Positions 43,191 through 53,922 of a stretch of DNA of 64,000 nucleotides are shown piece after piece. Origin of the DNA: Daedaleopsis sinensis (Eukaryota; Basidiomycota; Agaricomycetes; Polyporales; Polyporaceae); the NCBI GenBank assembly GCA_033807695.1, contig CM066310.1, forward strand, positions 3,286,001 through 3,350,000, given 5' to 3'. Made by a program: the position numbers and the translations under genes. The notes beneath the pieces are model-generated. The model did no database searches, was not told the DNA's origin, and saw nothing but the letters and a program-made list of their open reading frames with translations. Every line of letters begins with the position of its first letter. Position 1 is the stretch's first letter.

Positions 43191-44375
43191 CCGTTCCCTT
43201 AGTGCATTGGGGCTTGGCGTGCCCAACTCCACCGCAGGATGCGCATGCGTGTCGGTACCGACAGGCGCTGGCGAGATTCGAGCAACATCCGAGGTTCCAG
43301 TTCCGGCAGACCTCGGTCCTGCGCGGCGAACACTTTCCTGATGGGAGAGGCTCCTTTGCCTTTTCAGCGGGCGTTGCAACGACGGCCGCTCCGAGGGAGT
43401 CAATGAATTGAGTTCGCAAGTTAGCGAACTCGTGCACGTCGGAGAGCAAGAGGGTCCGCACGCCGGCGACGTGTTTGCGCACCGCGCGGTCAAATTCGAA
43501 GACACGGGGGTGGAACATGGTAGCGAGCGCTCCAAAAAGGCCGTGGATATATTTTCCGTAGGCTCGTAGTTCGAGTCGGCGACCTGGGAAGGCGTAGGTC
43601 GTCGCGTCTGCCGTGATGTCCCACGCAATGTTCCAGTCAGCGGCACATCGGATCCGTTTCGCTGGCTCTCGGGTTCCGAAAGCGAGCTCAACGTCTCCGA
43701 TACGCTGAGTGAGCCGGGTGTCGGGGTCGTTAGAGAACGACCCGGAGAAGACTTGGTCGAGGTCCACAGGCCTTCCCGAGAGTACATTGATCCACTCGCT
43801 CTCCGGGAACTCGGGTGCTGAAACTGAGCTGATAATTTCAGCTTTTGCTTGTCGGACGTCCTTCCGGTAGATTCGGAGCAGTCTAAGCGTCTCTTGGAGC
43901 TCAGGACGCAGGGCGTGCTTGAGGACTCTGTCAGCGGGGATCCAAGCGTAGTCGTCCGGATCGACTCTCGAGCGCTTGGAGCACGGCAGTCCTTCTTCGT
44001 CGGAAGACTCTTCATCGGACGAGTGAGCAGAACCGCGCTGTCCGGCCTGGGTCCTACGCTTCTCGCCGGACTCAGGAGGCGTGCCTGCAGCGGAGTGCGT
44101 GGGCGCGCTTCCTCCAGTAGCGGCTGAGGTCGCGCCACCGGCAGCTGCGAGTTGAGCGCGAGCACCGGGGTTTCCAACGCCTCCATTCGCGACTGCAGGT
44201 TGCGCTCCGGTGACGGGGGGATTCCCGACGGTATTCCCAGCCGCTCGGCCAAGCTCAGCCGAGGCGGCCCCTGACGCCTTTCCCTCTCGCTCCCGCTGGG
44301 CTTCCAAGAGCATCTCGAGGTATGAGTCGAAAGTGGATGCGTACTCTTGTTTTGATAGTTTACTCGGGGGCTTGG
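43177..44375 (-). CDS. Ngaro Gag-like protein (main part)
   Basis: About 400 residues from DAKPPSKLSKQEYASTF through the capsid-like helical region (YAWIPADRVLKHALRPELQ, RIRCAADWNIAWDITADA) to two zinc fingers near the end: VCRNWNLGCCSNLASACRYRH (a CCCH-like finger) and CASCGGVGHAKPQC, a C-x2-C-x4-H-x4-C knuckle. It would bind the element RNA and form particles in the cytoplasm. Its N-terminal part is on the other side of the small insertion, so the gene is split. Confidence 0.75.
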
Positions 44376-45062
44376 CATCTGCAAAAAGTCATATGCATTG
44401 CGAGGCATTGAAATGCCTCCAATACCTTACAATACGTCCAATACTGGGCCCAAGATTGTGAGGCATCCCACGGCATCTTAGTGCATTATAATGCCATATA
44501 ATTACGGTTTCTGTATTACAAGCACACATAACCCTTCCAATATCAGGCCCAAAAAGGGAATAAATATTAGTTGTTACACGGGCCCGACCAAAACATTACT
44601 ACCACCCACCCACACCTTTCAACCAACGGTCACTAGTCTCAGATATATCCCTCCATCAGAGCTATTGAGAATGTTGCTTGAGGGATTGAACCGGCAACCA
44701 CATGGCCCAAATCTTTGCACTCTCATTTACCACTGCACTACTACAGCTTTATATATATCCAAAAGTATCTACCTATATACGCTTATCTGGGACCTAGTTC
44801 AAACCATAAAGTTATGATTTAAAATATATGATTGACTCCTAGTGTCTGTGACATATCTTCCTGGAGACATTTGGGGTCCTTGCAAGTCACAATAATAATT
44901 GGGCAGCTCTCTGAAGCCCTCAAAAGTTGTGGGCTGAATTTCAATACCTCACAATACCAGCCAAGTATTATATGGTATTGGATGTATTGCAAGCGCATGT
45001 AATGTAAGGATGAAATTTCAATGCTTCCAATGCTATCTAATGCAAATGACTTTTTGCAGATG
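44376..45062. mobile_element. Small inverted-repeat element inserted in gag
   Basis: 687 AT-rich bases whose outer ends are a perfect inverted repeat, catctgcaaaaagtcat, followed by imperfect pairing (atatgcattg / tttgcatta). No coding capacity. The flanks share only gg, so any target duplication is about 2 bases. By chance or design its ends look like splice sites (aaa|gtcatt ... tttttgcag|), but splicing there would not keep the gag frame. Confidence 0.65.
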
Positions 45063-45266
45063 GGAGAGGAGAGCCGAGATAGTAAAGAGGGCTTGAGGCC
45101 TTCCTGTGTCTCCTTTCCGGAAGCTCTCCACGACTGCCTCGCATTTTCGCACGATTTCAAGTCGGGCATCGCTGGTGGTTTCAACCGCGGGAGCAGCACT
45201 AGCTCCGGATGTAGATTGCGATTGGGCGACCGATGCTTCGGCTGGGTTTGTCTCGCCATCCGCCAT
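45051..45266 (-). pseudogene. Ngaro Gag N-terminal part
   Basis: MADGETNPAEASVAQSQST opens a 72-codon segment ending ISALLSHLQK at the small insertion. The ATG lies just inside the A1 repeat, as expected for the start of gag. Separated from the main gag body by 0.7 kb. Confidence 0.65.
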
Positions 45267-45317
45267 GGAAACGATGTTGAAAACTGATCGATAGATGTAG
45301 CGTAGCGACTTATATAT

Positions 45318-45653
45318 AGCTGAATTCGACGTGAGATCGCCTCGAGCCTGGGCTGGCGAGTCGAGAGTTGGAAGTCAGCCAACAAGAAGCTAACGGGCGC
45401 ACGAGGGACGGGCTGTGGTGCGTACCTGGCGAGTCGTGAGTTGGAAGTCAGAAGGAAAGAGTGGACTCCTGACTTCCGACCTCACGACCTACCCGACCAC
45501 TGGCCCTCTGTGCGCGCAGCACGAAGCTGACGGCAGAGCACAGCTGCTCCGGAAGAGGAAGAGAGGGGGCGGCGCATGGCTGTAGTCAGCCTCGCCCGAG
45601 CCGCCTGAGCGGCGGCGCGTGCCGCTTTAAGGGCGGCCGCGCACGCTGATTCG
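45318..45653. repeat. Split direct repeat A1
   Basis: Copy of A2 (37147-37481) upstream of gag in the minus orientation, so it should hold the element promoter. Confidence 0.85.
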
Positions 45654-46377
45654 AGAGAAGGTAATTATGCAGCAAGAAGCATCAAGTCGTCGAACAAACT
45701 AATATCATAAGTCTGCTGCAATAGAAGTAGCTAAGAGGAACTTGAACTTGGAAGTCACGTAAGTAACTTTATGGCGCGCATCGACCGGGCGCAAGGCCCG
45801 CCCACAACGCGCCTGCCGTTCGAGGTCGGTATATACGGGGGACAAGAAACAATATAGTGCCAAATGTAAGCTCTGGTATGATAGAGTACTACACACGCAT
45901 ATGTCGGCGTTTTCCCCGTGAAATTGTCTTGCGAGCGAGACACAGTGCCCAAGAGTGCCCAGAGCAAATCTCAGGTCCATTCAAAGATGCCAGTGGCGCG
46001 CTGGCGAGCGAAGGACACTGGTTGCGCAAGGACGGTACACGCAGAAGAACAAAATCATTCGCGGGAGCAAAACCCGCAGTACAAGCCCAGACGATGATAG
46101 ACCACTACTTCAGATCCCGGTAAATGAAGCCCATTAGATGCAGGTACAACGGCCTAGTACGGTCACGAGCGCCAGGAGGGGTGTGTACGGACCAATCAGA
46201 GAGGCGACGGAAAGACTGGAGGGTAGCGGCCCGAATGCGGGCCGTTCCCCGGGTTCACGCGAGCATTCCCGTAATCTTCCTGCAGGGAGGGAAAGAGGCG
46301 CACGTATCTGATTGGAGCGTACACATTGTGGCGTTCGGTCCATTGCTAGTAGAATACCGATTCTAAGACAGAATCGG
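45654..46377. other. Region between A1 and the outer X repeat
   Basis: No gene found. It lies between the A1 repeat and the right X copy. It is not repeated elsewhere in the window. Frames on both strands (up to 91 codons) look accidental. Confidence 0.4.
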
Positions 46378-46510
46378 AACTTTCGCGACAAGACTCAGGT
46401 TGACCTCCTCCTCGACGACCGCCTACCCGGTGCTTCTGCCTGGCCTCCGAGTACTCTGAGTCTTGTTCTTGTTTGCTGAGTCATTGCACTGAGATCGCTT
46501 GCTGTTGTCC
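46378..46510. repeat. Outer direct repeat X, right copy
   Basis: Nearly identical to 36837-36970, same orientation; visible difference gcttctgcc versus gctactgcc. Confidence 0.75.
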
Positions 46511-47061
46511 CCTTGCTGCCTGCTTCTCGAACGGCGCTGTGACCTAGAAGAGGATTGACCGTTGGATTAAGGGAAGAGACGATTCAGCTTGCGGTGGTGC
46601 GGAATGGATAGGTTCGTCCCTGCTCATGCTCACTGACGGTCTTGTGAAATGTGATCCTTCCAGTTGATAGGTGCTTGTTGCGCATGGAGAGCGATGACAT
46701 GGCGTATGGAGGCGCATCTCGGTGAGCGTCGTATACATCTATTCTACACCCCGCACCAACACTATATGTGTCGATTGCTTGCGAACCTCTGTACGACAAG
46801 ACTCGGGACGACATGGTCTCTGGTCCACGGCTGAAGCAAGATGCGTAATGCACGACGGCCAACTTGAACGTCGAGCTTCGACAACTCGTCTACTACATCG
46901 TGTACATTCCTTCTGCTGTCGCTCGAATACACTGAGTCTCTCTATCGGTCTGGGTCTCAGAAAACTTGCATACAGCTTGGCTATCGGTCTCTCAGAACTA
47001 GTCATAACAGCCTCGACTCCTCTCTAGCTCCGCATCCTCGATTTCGTCCACCAGTGTCCTC
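46511..47061. other. Intergenic, no supported gene
   Basis: Between the retrotransposon and the 3' end of hydrophobin 7. Nothing recognised. Confidence 0.4.
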
Positions 47062-47544
47062 TTAGAGGGTGACCGGGAGACACCCGACGGAGAGAAGGCC
47101 GCCTGCATACCCGCATCAGCATGAAGGGCTTCGCAACGGCGAGCACAGCGAAATGCAGTCTGGATCCCTCACCGAAGGCGTTGTCCTCGCAGCAAACGGT
47201 GTTCGCGGAGCTGTCCGACATGTTAGTCCTCCCGCTTCTGCACTATCTCATTCGGCAGAGAACACTCACCAAGAACCACCAGAGCCGACACCGATGGCGG
47301 TAATCGGGGAGCAGGTGACGCCCACCAATGCGTTGACGTCTTGGACGACGACCCCGAGGGCGGCCAAGATGGGAGCGACAGCCGTGCTGCTGGCCTTCTG
47401 AACGCTCTGGCAACATTGGATTGAGCCCGTGTTGCAGCTGCCAGCGCCGGAGCCGGAGCCGGAGCCAGAGCCGCCGCCGCCGGGAGCGGGGGTGGCGGCA
47501 GCAAGGATCGCGAGAGCGGAAATGGTAAAGAGCTTGGCGAACAT
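47062..47544 (-). CDS. Class I hydrophobin (hydrophobin 7)
   Basis: Exons 47544-47270, 47210-47173 and 47102-47062 give 117 residues. Signal peptide through AAATPAP, then an (SG)-rich linker [14 protein letters not shown], and [15 protein letters not shown], split cysteine, ANTVCCEDN and SVGC. All eight cysteines. TATATAAG (minus) lies near 47635, and the leader motif GAACAGCACTCACCAGTCG follows it. First of three same-strand hydrophobins in 4 kb. Confidence 0.9.
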
Positions 47545-47639
47545 GGTGTATGAGTGAGCGGGTGGAGGATGGTGAGCTTGAACGACTGGTGAGTGCTGTT
47601 CAGTGAGGATGCATGGACGAGAGGAGGGCTTATATACGA

Positions 47640-48878
47640 CAAACGCCCTTCGCCCCGCGTGCCCATACTCGTACGTCGTACGTTCGGTACTGTGTCTCCA
47701 CCTCTTCATGCGTGCATGACCTCACGCGCATTGTGACTCATAGGCACATAGAGACGCAGCACGAACCTGACGTCGAGGACGCTCGCACCTCGCTGCAAGC
47801 TTCGAAACTGGACTCCTCCCGGCCCGCATGGTTCATCTTCTACTGCCAGAGGTGAAACCTTGCTTGAACCAGTTGCCGTCAGGACGCTCCCTCGCCTGTC
47901 AAAAAGCTCATCTCCGGGACCGCTCGGCAACCCCCTCGTATGTACCAGCGCCTGATTTAACGTCACGGTTGTCTCGCCCGTCTCCGCCGTAGACGTGCTA
48001 CTCCACGCGCCTAAGGTTATGAGACGTGCTGCTGGCCTTCCTCCGCGGGATCATCGCTTGCCGTGGTCTGCCTGACCACCACTTGCTGCAACAAAGGTGA
48101 TTGCACGGGTGCGTGTACGTGGAGTCTGGGAGATCCATGGTGTCTTCGGTCCGCTTTAAGCCCTCTTGATCTCGCTGGGTGAGGTCACCCTGTACGTACC
48201 TTAATTTCGTCTCAACGGCAAGATGCACTCCCTGCTCGCCTCCGCGCCGTTCTCTCCCAGGAGACGGACGTACCGTACTTACGGGGTCTCACGTCAGCGT
48301 CCGTCGAAGGCACTTCGGATAGACCGGTACGTATCTCGCGAACGACGCCGCTATCAAGCTCACTGCTTTTTCTCTGCAGACTACATGTACATACCTGGCT
48401 CGTCTTATCCGCTTCGGGCGGTTGATCCCGGGCCTCTTCACGCTGACGACAATGTTTGTCAACGCTAGCGCGACTTGCTCATGCACTCCGACGTGACTAC
48501 GTCGTGCACGGTGGGATGGAAGTGATGCCTATATATGACGTTTTGCTTCCTCGCTACGCGCTCAAGCCTGAGTGTCTTACTACAATTTCGATCAATCGCG
48601 CTGGCCACCGATCCACCATATATGCAGTCGTGATAGACCATGTGGGCCGTTTACGGAGGTATCATACCCGTCGAAGCTTCAAGATACAGGGACTCTGTCC
48701 TGAAACGGTTCGATACGCAACTACCTGGCTCTCTTCACGGGACGCGACTGAATATTCATAATACAGGGGCAACAACTACAACGTTCGCTCTACATCCTAC
48801 AGCCTACGGACGGAGGATCCTGGCGGATTCTCTGTCGACAATGACGACGACGACGACGCCGCCGTTATAGCGCAGGGT
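47640..48878. other. Intergenic, no supported gene
   Basis: Promoter of hydrophobin 7 at the left; otherwise scattered open frames without motifs. A short (acg)n run lies at 48842-48860. Confidence 0.4.
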
Positions 48879-49348
48879 TTAGGTCGAGATCGGGGCACAT
48901 CCGATACCAATGAGGCCACCTGCCACAGTCAACGTCAGCACGGCTCGGAAACAACCCGCGCAAAGGATAAACAAAAGCCCGTTCAGGCTCGTCGGGAGGT
49001 CAAGACGTACCCAGCGAGGTGTTGTCGCAGCAGACAGCCTGTGCATCGCTGTAGCAAACAGACACGGTCAACGTCCAGCAGCTCCCCTGTCATCTCGGGG
49101 AAAGCGACGTACCAGGAGTCGCCCGAGCCCACGCCGATGGCGGTGATCGGGGAGCAACTGAGGCCGACCATGGCGGTCACGTCCTGGACGACGACGCCGA
49201 TCGCGCTGAGGATGGGCGCGACGGCCGGGCTGTCGGCGGTGCTCGTGCTCTCGCAGCACTGTGCGGTGCCGGTCGCGCACTGTCCCTGGGCGGAGGTGGC
49301 GGCGGCAAGGATAGCGAGAGCAGAGGCGACGGAAAGCTTGGAGAACAT
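48879..49348 (-). CDS. Class I hydrophobin (hydrophobin 8)
   Basis: Exons 49348-49113, 49048-49011 and 48919-48879 give 104 residues, the shortest of the set; almost no linker after the signal peptide (AAATSAQG). Cysteines: QCATGTAQCC, GLSC, split codon, AQAVCCDNT and GIGC. Eight present. There is no true TATA box. Instead the stretch where one is expected reads CTACAAAAG on the minus strand and is duplicated in tandem (49419-49476). The leader motif GAACACTCACCGTCGTTC is present. Confidence 0.88.
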
Positions 49349-49418
49349 TATGCTGGTTAGAGCTGAGGACGCTTGGGTATTAGAACGACGGTGAGTGTTC
49401 GTTGAGAGTGTCGAGCGA

Positions 49419-49476
49419 GCTCACCAGGGCTTTTGTAGGTGTCTCAGGCTCACCAGGGCTTTTGTAGGTGTCTCAG
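49419..49476. repeat. Tandem 29-base duplication in the hydrophobin 8 promoter
   Basis: Two perfect copies of gctcaccagggcttttgtag plus nine more bases, at 49419-49447 and 49448-49476. Each carries the weak TATA-like TACAAAA (minus strand) at the family position, about 85 and 115 bases before the ATG. Confidence 0.9.
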
Positions 49477-49499
49477 GCTGGACCCCCCGGGCGATGAGT

Positions 49500-50630
49500 C
49501 GATGACGCGTAGCCCGTGTGTAGAACACATACGAGCACGAGCACCTTTGCTATGGTCGTGAACTCACGGGTGCGGCCGCCGCGTTCTGTTGCTCGCACTA
49601 CGGGTGCTGCTACTACGGGAGCTTCGCCCGGTAGTGCGCATGAGTCCATGAGTCGCGAAACTCATCTCCGTACTGCTTCTAATCACGCGCGGGCTCCACC
49701 CGACTTAAACGAGAAGACGACGGGTACAGCGTCCGCAAAGCTGCTATTGGTGAGTGCGCTTCGTATGCGCCTGTATTCACGGGTGACAGTATGCCTTCTC
49801 TCCAGGTCGCGGCGTAATTAGAACGCGTCCTTGTATCGGAGCTTATTGACGTCTCTCAGTGCAGCACATGCGGGACGTTGTTCTCGTCCAGTGGTCGACT
49901 ATACGCTGATAGTATGAGAACAGTGGTATGCAGAGCGATAGTGCAGGCATCCGTGCCCATTTGAGCGGAACGGCCGGCCCTATCTGTGCCCGTCTCCCTT
50001 GAGGCTGTTGCACAACAAGGTGGTTCTATTCACAGTGCCCTTCTTCTATAGCCGCTTTGCAGCTCTATTCGAGTCCCCATGAAGTCATCATTAACGAACC
50101 ACGATACAGTTCCAGCCGGTTAATGGCCGCAGGGATAATTACGTCGGACACCCTCCGTGTCCGGTGAGAATACGAACTCGTGAGCCGCACGTCCTCGTCG
50201 TCCGCGGCGCTTGATGACTTCATGGAAGATCATTCAGCATCCCCCATCGAAGTAGCCGTGTGCATGATGCTTACTCGTGAGTATCTCTTGCACATCTTTC
50301 ACCCAATCGCTGACCGTGCTCGCAGCAGAACTCCCGTCGCATCCGAGTGTCGATAACGTCTCGTGCTATCTGCTTTACACCGCTCCCTGGATCCTGCACG
50401 CCCATCGACAGCTTGGTACGTGGTACGTGATGTCAGATATTTTGCGAATCATCAAATGTAACGCTCCGCAGATGCACACGCCCATTACGCGGCTCTACAC
50501 GGCGACCCCTTCGATTTCAATTTCAGCATACACAACAAGACTATCGCAGAGACAGCGCCATTCTCCGTATCCGACTAGCTACCGCACTTGTTCTACAACT
50601 TTACACTTCCAGCCAATGCCCAAATCTAGG
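49500..50630. other. Intergenic, no firm gene
   Basis: A plus-strand frame of 101 codons at 49516-49821 (SNHARAPPDLNEKTTGTASAK) has a gtgagt donor and later cag acceptors, so a small gene or relic is possible, but I cannot name it. The rest is empty. Confidence 0.3.
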
Positions 50631-51094
50631 TCAAACGAAGATCGGCACGCAGCCGATGGAGACTAGAGTGCCTAAATACCGCGGGTCAGTCGCCTCACGC
50701 ACATCTCTCGAAACCGTTCGTCGCCGTCTATTGCTCACCGACGCTGTTGTTCTCACAGCACACCGTATTGGCGGAGCTGCGTAGCAGGCGGTCCGTCAGC
50801 AATGGCCCCCTCGACGCTCGATGACCGCTACAGTAGCTAAGCGTGGACGTACCAAGCACTCTGGCCGAGACCGACGACCGTGATGGGGGAGCACTCGAGG
50901 CCGACGAGCACGTCCACGTCCTGCACGACGACGCCGAGCACGCCGAGCACGGGCGCGACGGACAAGCTCGACGCGGGCGCGATCTGCTGACAGCACTGGA
51001 TCGCGCCGGTGCTGCAGGACTCGTCCTGGGCGGGCGTAGGGGTGGCGGCGGCAAGGATCGCGAGGGCGGAGAGAGCGAGGAGGCTTGCGAACAT
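50631..51094 (-). CDS. Class I hydrophobin (hydrophobin 9)
   Basis: Exons 51094-50853, 50776-50739 and 50671-50631 give 106 residues. Signal peptide [19 protein letters not shown], then ESCSTGAIQCC, GLEC, split cysteine, ANTVCCENN and SIGC; eight cysteines. The frame is open further upstream to an ATG at 51175. TATAAG (minus, about 51194) is only about 20 bases from that ATG but 100 from the one at 51094, which is the family spacing, so I start at 51094. The leader is a hexamer repeat rather than the shared motif. Confidence 0.9.
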
Positions 51095-51097
51095 GGT

Positions 51098-51145
51098 GAG
51101 TGCGAGTGCGAGTGCGAGCGCGATTGCGAGTGCGATTGCGAGAAC
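51098..51145. repeat. Hexamer repeat in the hydrophobin 9 leader
   Basis: Degenerate (gagtgc)n on the plus strand: gagtgcgagtgcgagtgcga then gcgattgcgag units. In the minus frame it would read Ala-Leu repeats joined to the signal peptide. Confidence 0.8.
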
Positions 51146-51199
51146 GACAGGAGTGTCTGTTGAGCTCATGTTCACGCGGTCCCCAGGTACTTATAAACG

Positions 51200-52400
51200 G
51201 GTTGGATCACAAACGAGGGTTCTGGTATTAAAATTTAAGTGGACCGGCCGAAGACTTTGCCTGCGGGGGAAGGACGACGTTATGCGTGAGCATCATTCAC
51301 CGAATGCTTCGAGTTACTGACGGAAGTACTGGACCATCCGACCGATGCGTGTGACGCGCAATAACTTTGTCATGCTCTCATCTCAAGATGGTTCATAACT
51401 CTACGTCATCAGAGAGGAAGAATCCAATGCTCGTCTGTGTGTTGATCGGCGAGGTGGTGTCGTGTGTAGGATTAGAAGGAGATGCTTATCTCTTTATCTA
51501 CCCATTTCTTCCGTCCGCACCGTAGCATTGTGCCTAGCGAGATTTCACTAGTATGTAGTGAACTATGCGGTGATATGGTTGGGCGCACTCTGAATGGTAA
51601 GCAGGACATTCCAGTAGTCCCCGCTGATTACTGACCTTGCTATTGGATAGAGACGTAGGCTGCTTATGACTCGCGAGCCGACGATCACAGCACTGTCCAC
51701 TCTATGCGCGCAAATAACGAACATGCGGTCGCAGCATGCATCGTAGTATCAGGCCCGGGCCCAGCAAAGTGAGACTTGCCGCCATGCTCCCGCAAGGTGT
51801 GTCTTTCTGCTGTTGTATGCTCAGTCACGAGCCTCAGTGTGCCTGTGAAGTCATCGAGAACCAGCGGCGAACAGAGGACTGTCAGTTTGACTTGCTCACT
51901 TAATCACCGTCCTCGCGGTTCTATCTGGATTCTATTTCTAAATGAGGCGAAGTAGTAATTGTTCGTCCTCATGGTCCGCGGTACCGCCGTTACCCATTTT
52001 ATGCGTAACTGAACATTTTGCCACAGTAGAGTACGCGGAGTCCGTGCTACGGAAGGAACTCACCTGCTCATTCACACATTGAATCATCGTACCGTAAATC
52101 TTTACGACTCTGTACGACGCCGCTGCCCACAGGATATGCATTCGTGAACACTTTGGTACGCTCGGAGTCACTAGTCACCGGGCCTGAGGAGGAGCTCGAA
52201 GTCAGAGAGGGACACTAGTCACTACTAGTCACTAGTCACTAGTCACTAGTCACTAGATGACGTGCACAAACAGGGCCAAGCACTCCTCCAGCCTTGACTC
52301 TGCACTGTGATGACTCGGAGCCGAAGACCGCTGCATTTCTTCCTCACGACTATTAGTATCATCACGGCCTATATCCTACTACTCGGCGACATCCTCGATT
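51200..52400. other. Intergenic, no supported gene
   Basis: No gene recognised between hydrophobin 9 and the F-box gene. Contains a 7-base tandem repeat at 52213-52257. Confidence 0.45.
52213..52257. repeat. Microsatellite (cactagt)n
   Basis: About six copies of a 7-base unit, cactagt/tcactag, with one short unit near the start (cactactag). Confidence 0.85.
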
Positions 52401-53922
52401 ATGGGTAAGTCACCTTTCCGATTCTACTGGCAGGCCTATGAATGAATCACCAATTTACCATGCGCAATAGTCCAACAAGTTGACATCGCACATGCGGGCG
52501 ACGACTCTGCTGCATCGAAGGCGTTGGGGGTGCCAGAGCTGCTGGACGAGATCATGGATGCGCTCTGCGACGATCGATACGCACTGAGCCAGTGCTCGCT
52601 TGTGAGTTGCGACTGGCATGTGAGAGCACGCCGTCGCCTGTTCGCCAAAGCTACCCTTAGATCCACCATCAAAGACCCTTACCCGGCCACCCTCGATTCT
52701 CGGTTCCAAGAGATAGTGGACAGGGATCCTACCGTATCCCTCTACGTCAAGTCGTTGCGTCTCGTCCATTTAACCTCTTTCGACGGAGACTATTTCGACG
52801 GTGATGATCTGCCGATCCCATGGGGAGACATCGACCTTGCTCATCTCTCCCATCTCTCCAACGTCCGCTCTGTCACTCTCTCAAGGGCTCCATGCGATAC
52901 TTTGATCGAAGTTTGGAGAGCTTTTATAGCCGTGTTTCCACTGATGGAAAGCCTCACCTTCGACCGAGTGGAACTTCCCAGAGAGTTGATTGGAGACCCT
53001 CCCGAACCTACGTGGTTTCCTCCCGGCGGTCGCACGCCGATACGCTCATTTGCGAAGAGTGAACGCCGTCCGAGTCCCCTGAGGCATATCTCCCTCATCA
53101 ATGTCTCAGGCGGTGATGGATTCCTGCAGCCCGAGTCCTTCGCACTCGCCAAAGCCCTGGCCGCCGCTGGTGAACTGTCGTCTCTGACCTCACTGCACCT
53201 ATCCAGTCCGGTAGGGATCTCATATCCCTGGCTCTCGCTTTTTCCGGCGCTCGGACACTCGCTCGAGCATCTCTCTATCGCCGTGAATGATATCGCTGTC
53301 ATGCCAGGGCCTACAGGCTTTTACGAAGGAAAGTCTGAGCCCCAGCTCCGTACGTTATTTTCTTTCTTCCTCCGCCCCCTGTACTCATCCTGGCCGTCTA
53401 GGAGAGTGTCTCGTAGAGTTCTACGCCGCGGTATCCAGCTGCCCCCGCCTCCGTACGCTGTGCATCAAGTACGTCGGCATGCCGACGTTCGCGCGCGCGA
53501 TGGACGAGAACTACGAGGAGCCGAACCCGCTCATATCCCCCTTCTTCCTCGAACAGCTGTCCGCACTCCTCTCGCGCGGCACCGCAACGCCGCCCTTCCC
53601 GCACCTACACACGCTCTCGTTCGATCTCTTCGCGACCGTCGAGAGCCTCGCGCTCTGCGTGGACGCGTGGCGTGCGCTGTTCGGGACGCTGACGAGCGCT
53701 GCCTCTGGTGCGGACGGACGGACGGCCCACCGGTACCCACAGTTCCGTCGGGTGCGGGTCGTGTTCGAGGAGATTACACAGTACACGTGTTTGAATCGTG
53801 AATCCAAAAACTGGGACGAGGACGAAAGAGTGGCGAAGGGGCGCGAGATGCTGCGGATTGTCGAGGACTGTGGGCTGGAGCTCGAGGTGTCGGCTTGGGA
53901 GAGCTTCGCGTGCCTGATGTAG
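52401..53922 (+). CDS. F-box/leucine-rich repeat-like protein with a 4-base first exon
   Basis: Exons 52401-52404 (ATGG), 52471-53349 and 53402-53922 give 467 residues in phase. Exon 2 is closed upstream by a stop at 52443 and has no early in-frame ATG. The acceptor at 52470 and the donor gtaagt after ATGG give M-VQQVDIAHAGDD, so the tiny first exon is inferred from frame and splice sites. F-box-like segment VPELLDEIMDALCDDRYALSQCSLV at about residues 20-45. The leucine-rich body ends with LSFDLFATVESLALC and YPQFRRVRVVFEEI, shared with the 34831 and 55838 genes and the 5486 relic. Likely SCF adaptor. Confidence 0.75.

Larger units (their letters stand above)
36837..46510 (-). mobile_element. 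Ngaro-like tyrosine-recombinase retrotransposon with nested insertions
   Basis: Read on the minus strand, the order is A1 (45653-45318), gag, reverse transcriptase/RNase H, tyrosine recombinase, B1 (37632-37530), A2 (37481-37147), B2 (37080-36972). This A1-ORFs-B1-A2-B2 split direct repeat arrangement is the known layout of Ngaro and PAT elements in the DIRS order. There is no integrase or LTR. Two other elements lie inside it: 40036-42458 in the reverse transcriptase and 44376-45062 in gag. The outer X repeats at both extremes are included in these limits, but their membership is uncertain. Confidence 0.8.

Noticed and set aside
43200..44408. N-terminal 400 codons of the long pol-frame open reading frame
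   Set aside because: It overlaps gag, is rich in Ser/Pro/Arg without domains, and only the part after about 43170 reads as reverse transcriptase.
44376..45062. The gag insertion as a normal intron
   Set aside because: The donor is phase 0 and the downstream gag frame would need phase 1, so splicing would shift the frame.
50060..50090. tRNA B-box-like ttcgagtcccc
   Set aside because: No A box, no cloverleaf arms could be formed around it.
51095..51175. Upstream ATG giving hydrophobin 9 a 27-residue extension
   Set aside because: The TATA box is too close to that ATG for it to be in the transcript; the lower ATG has the family spacing.
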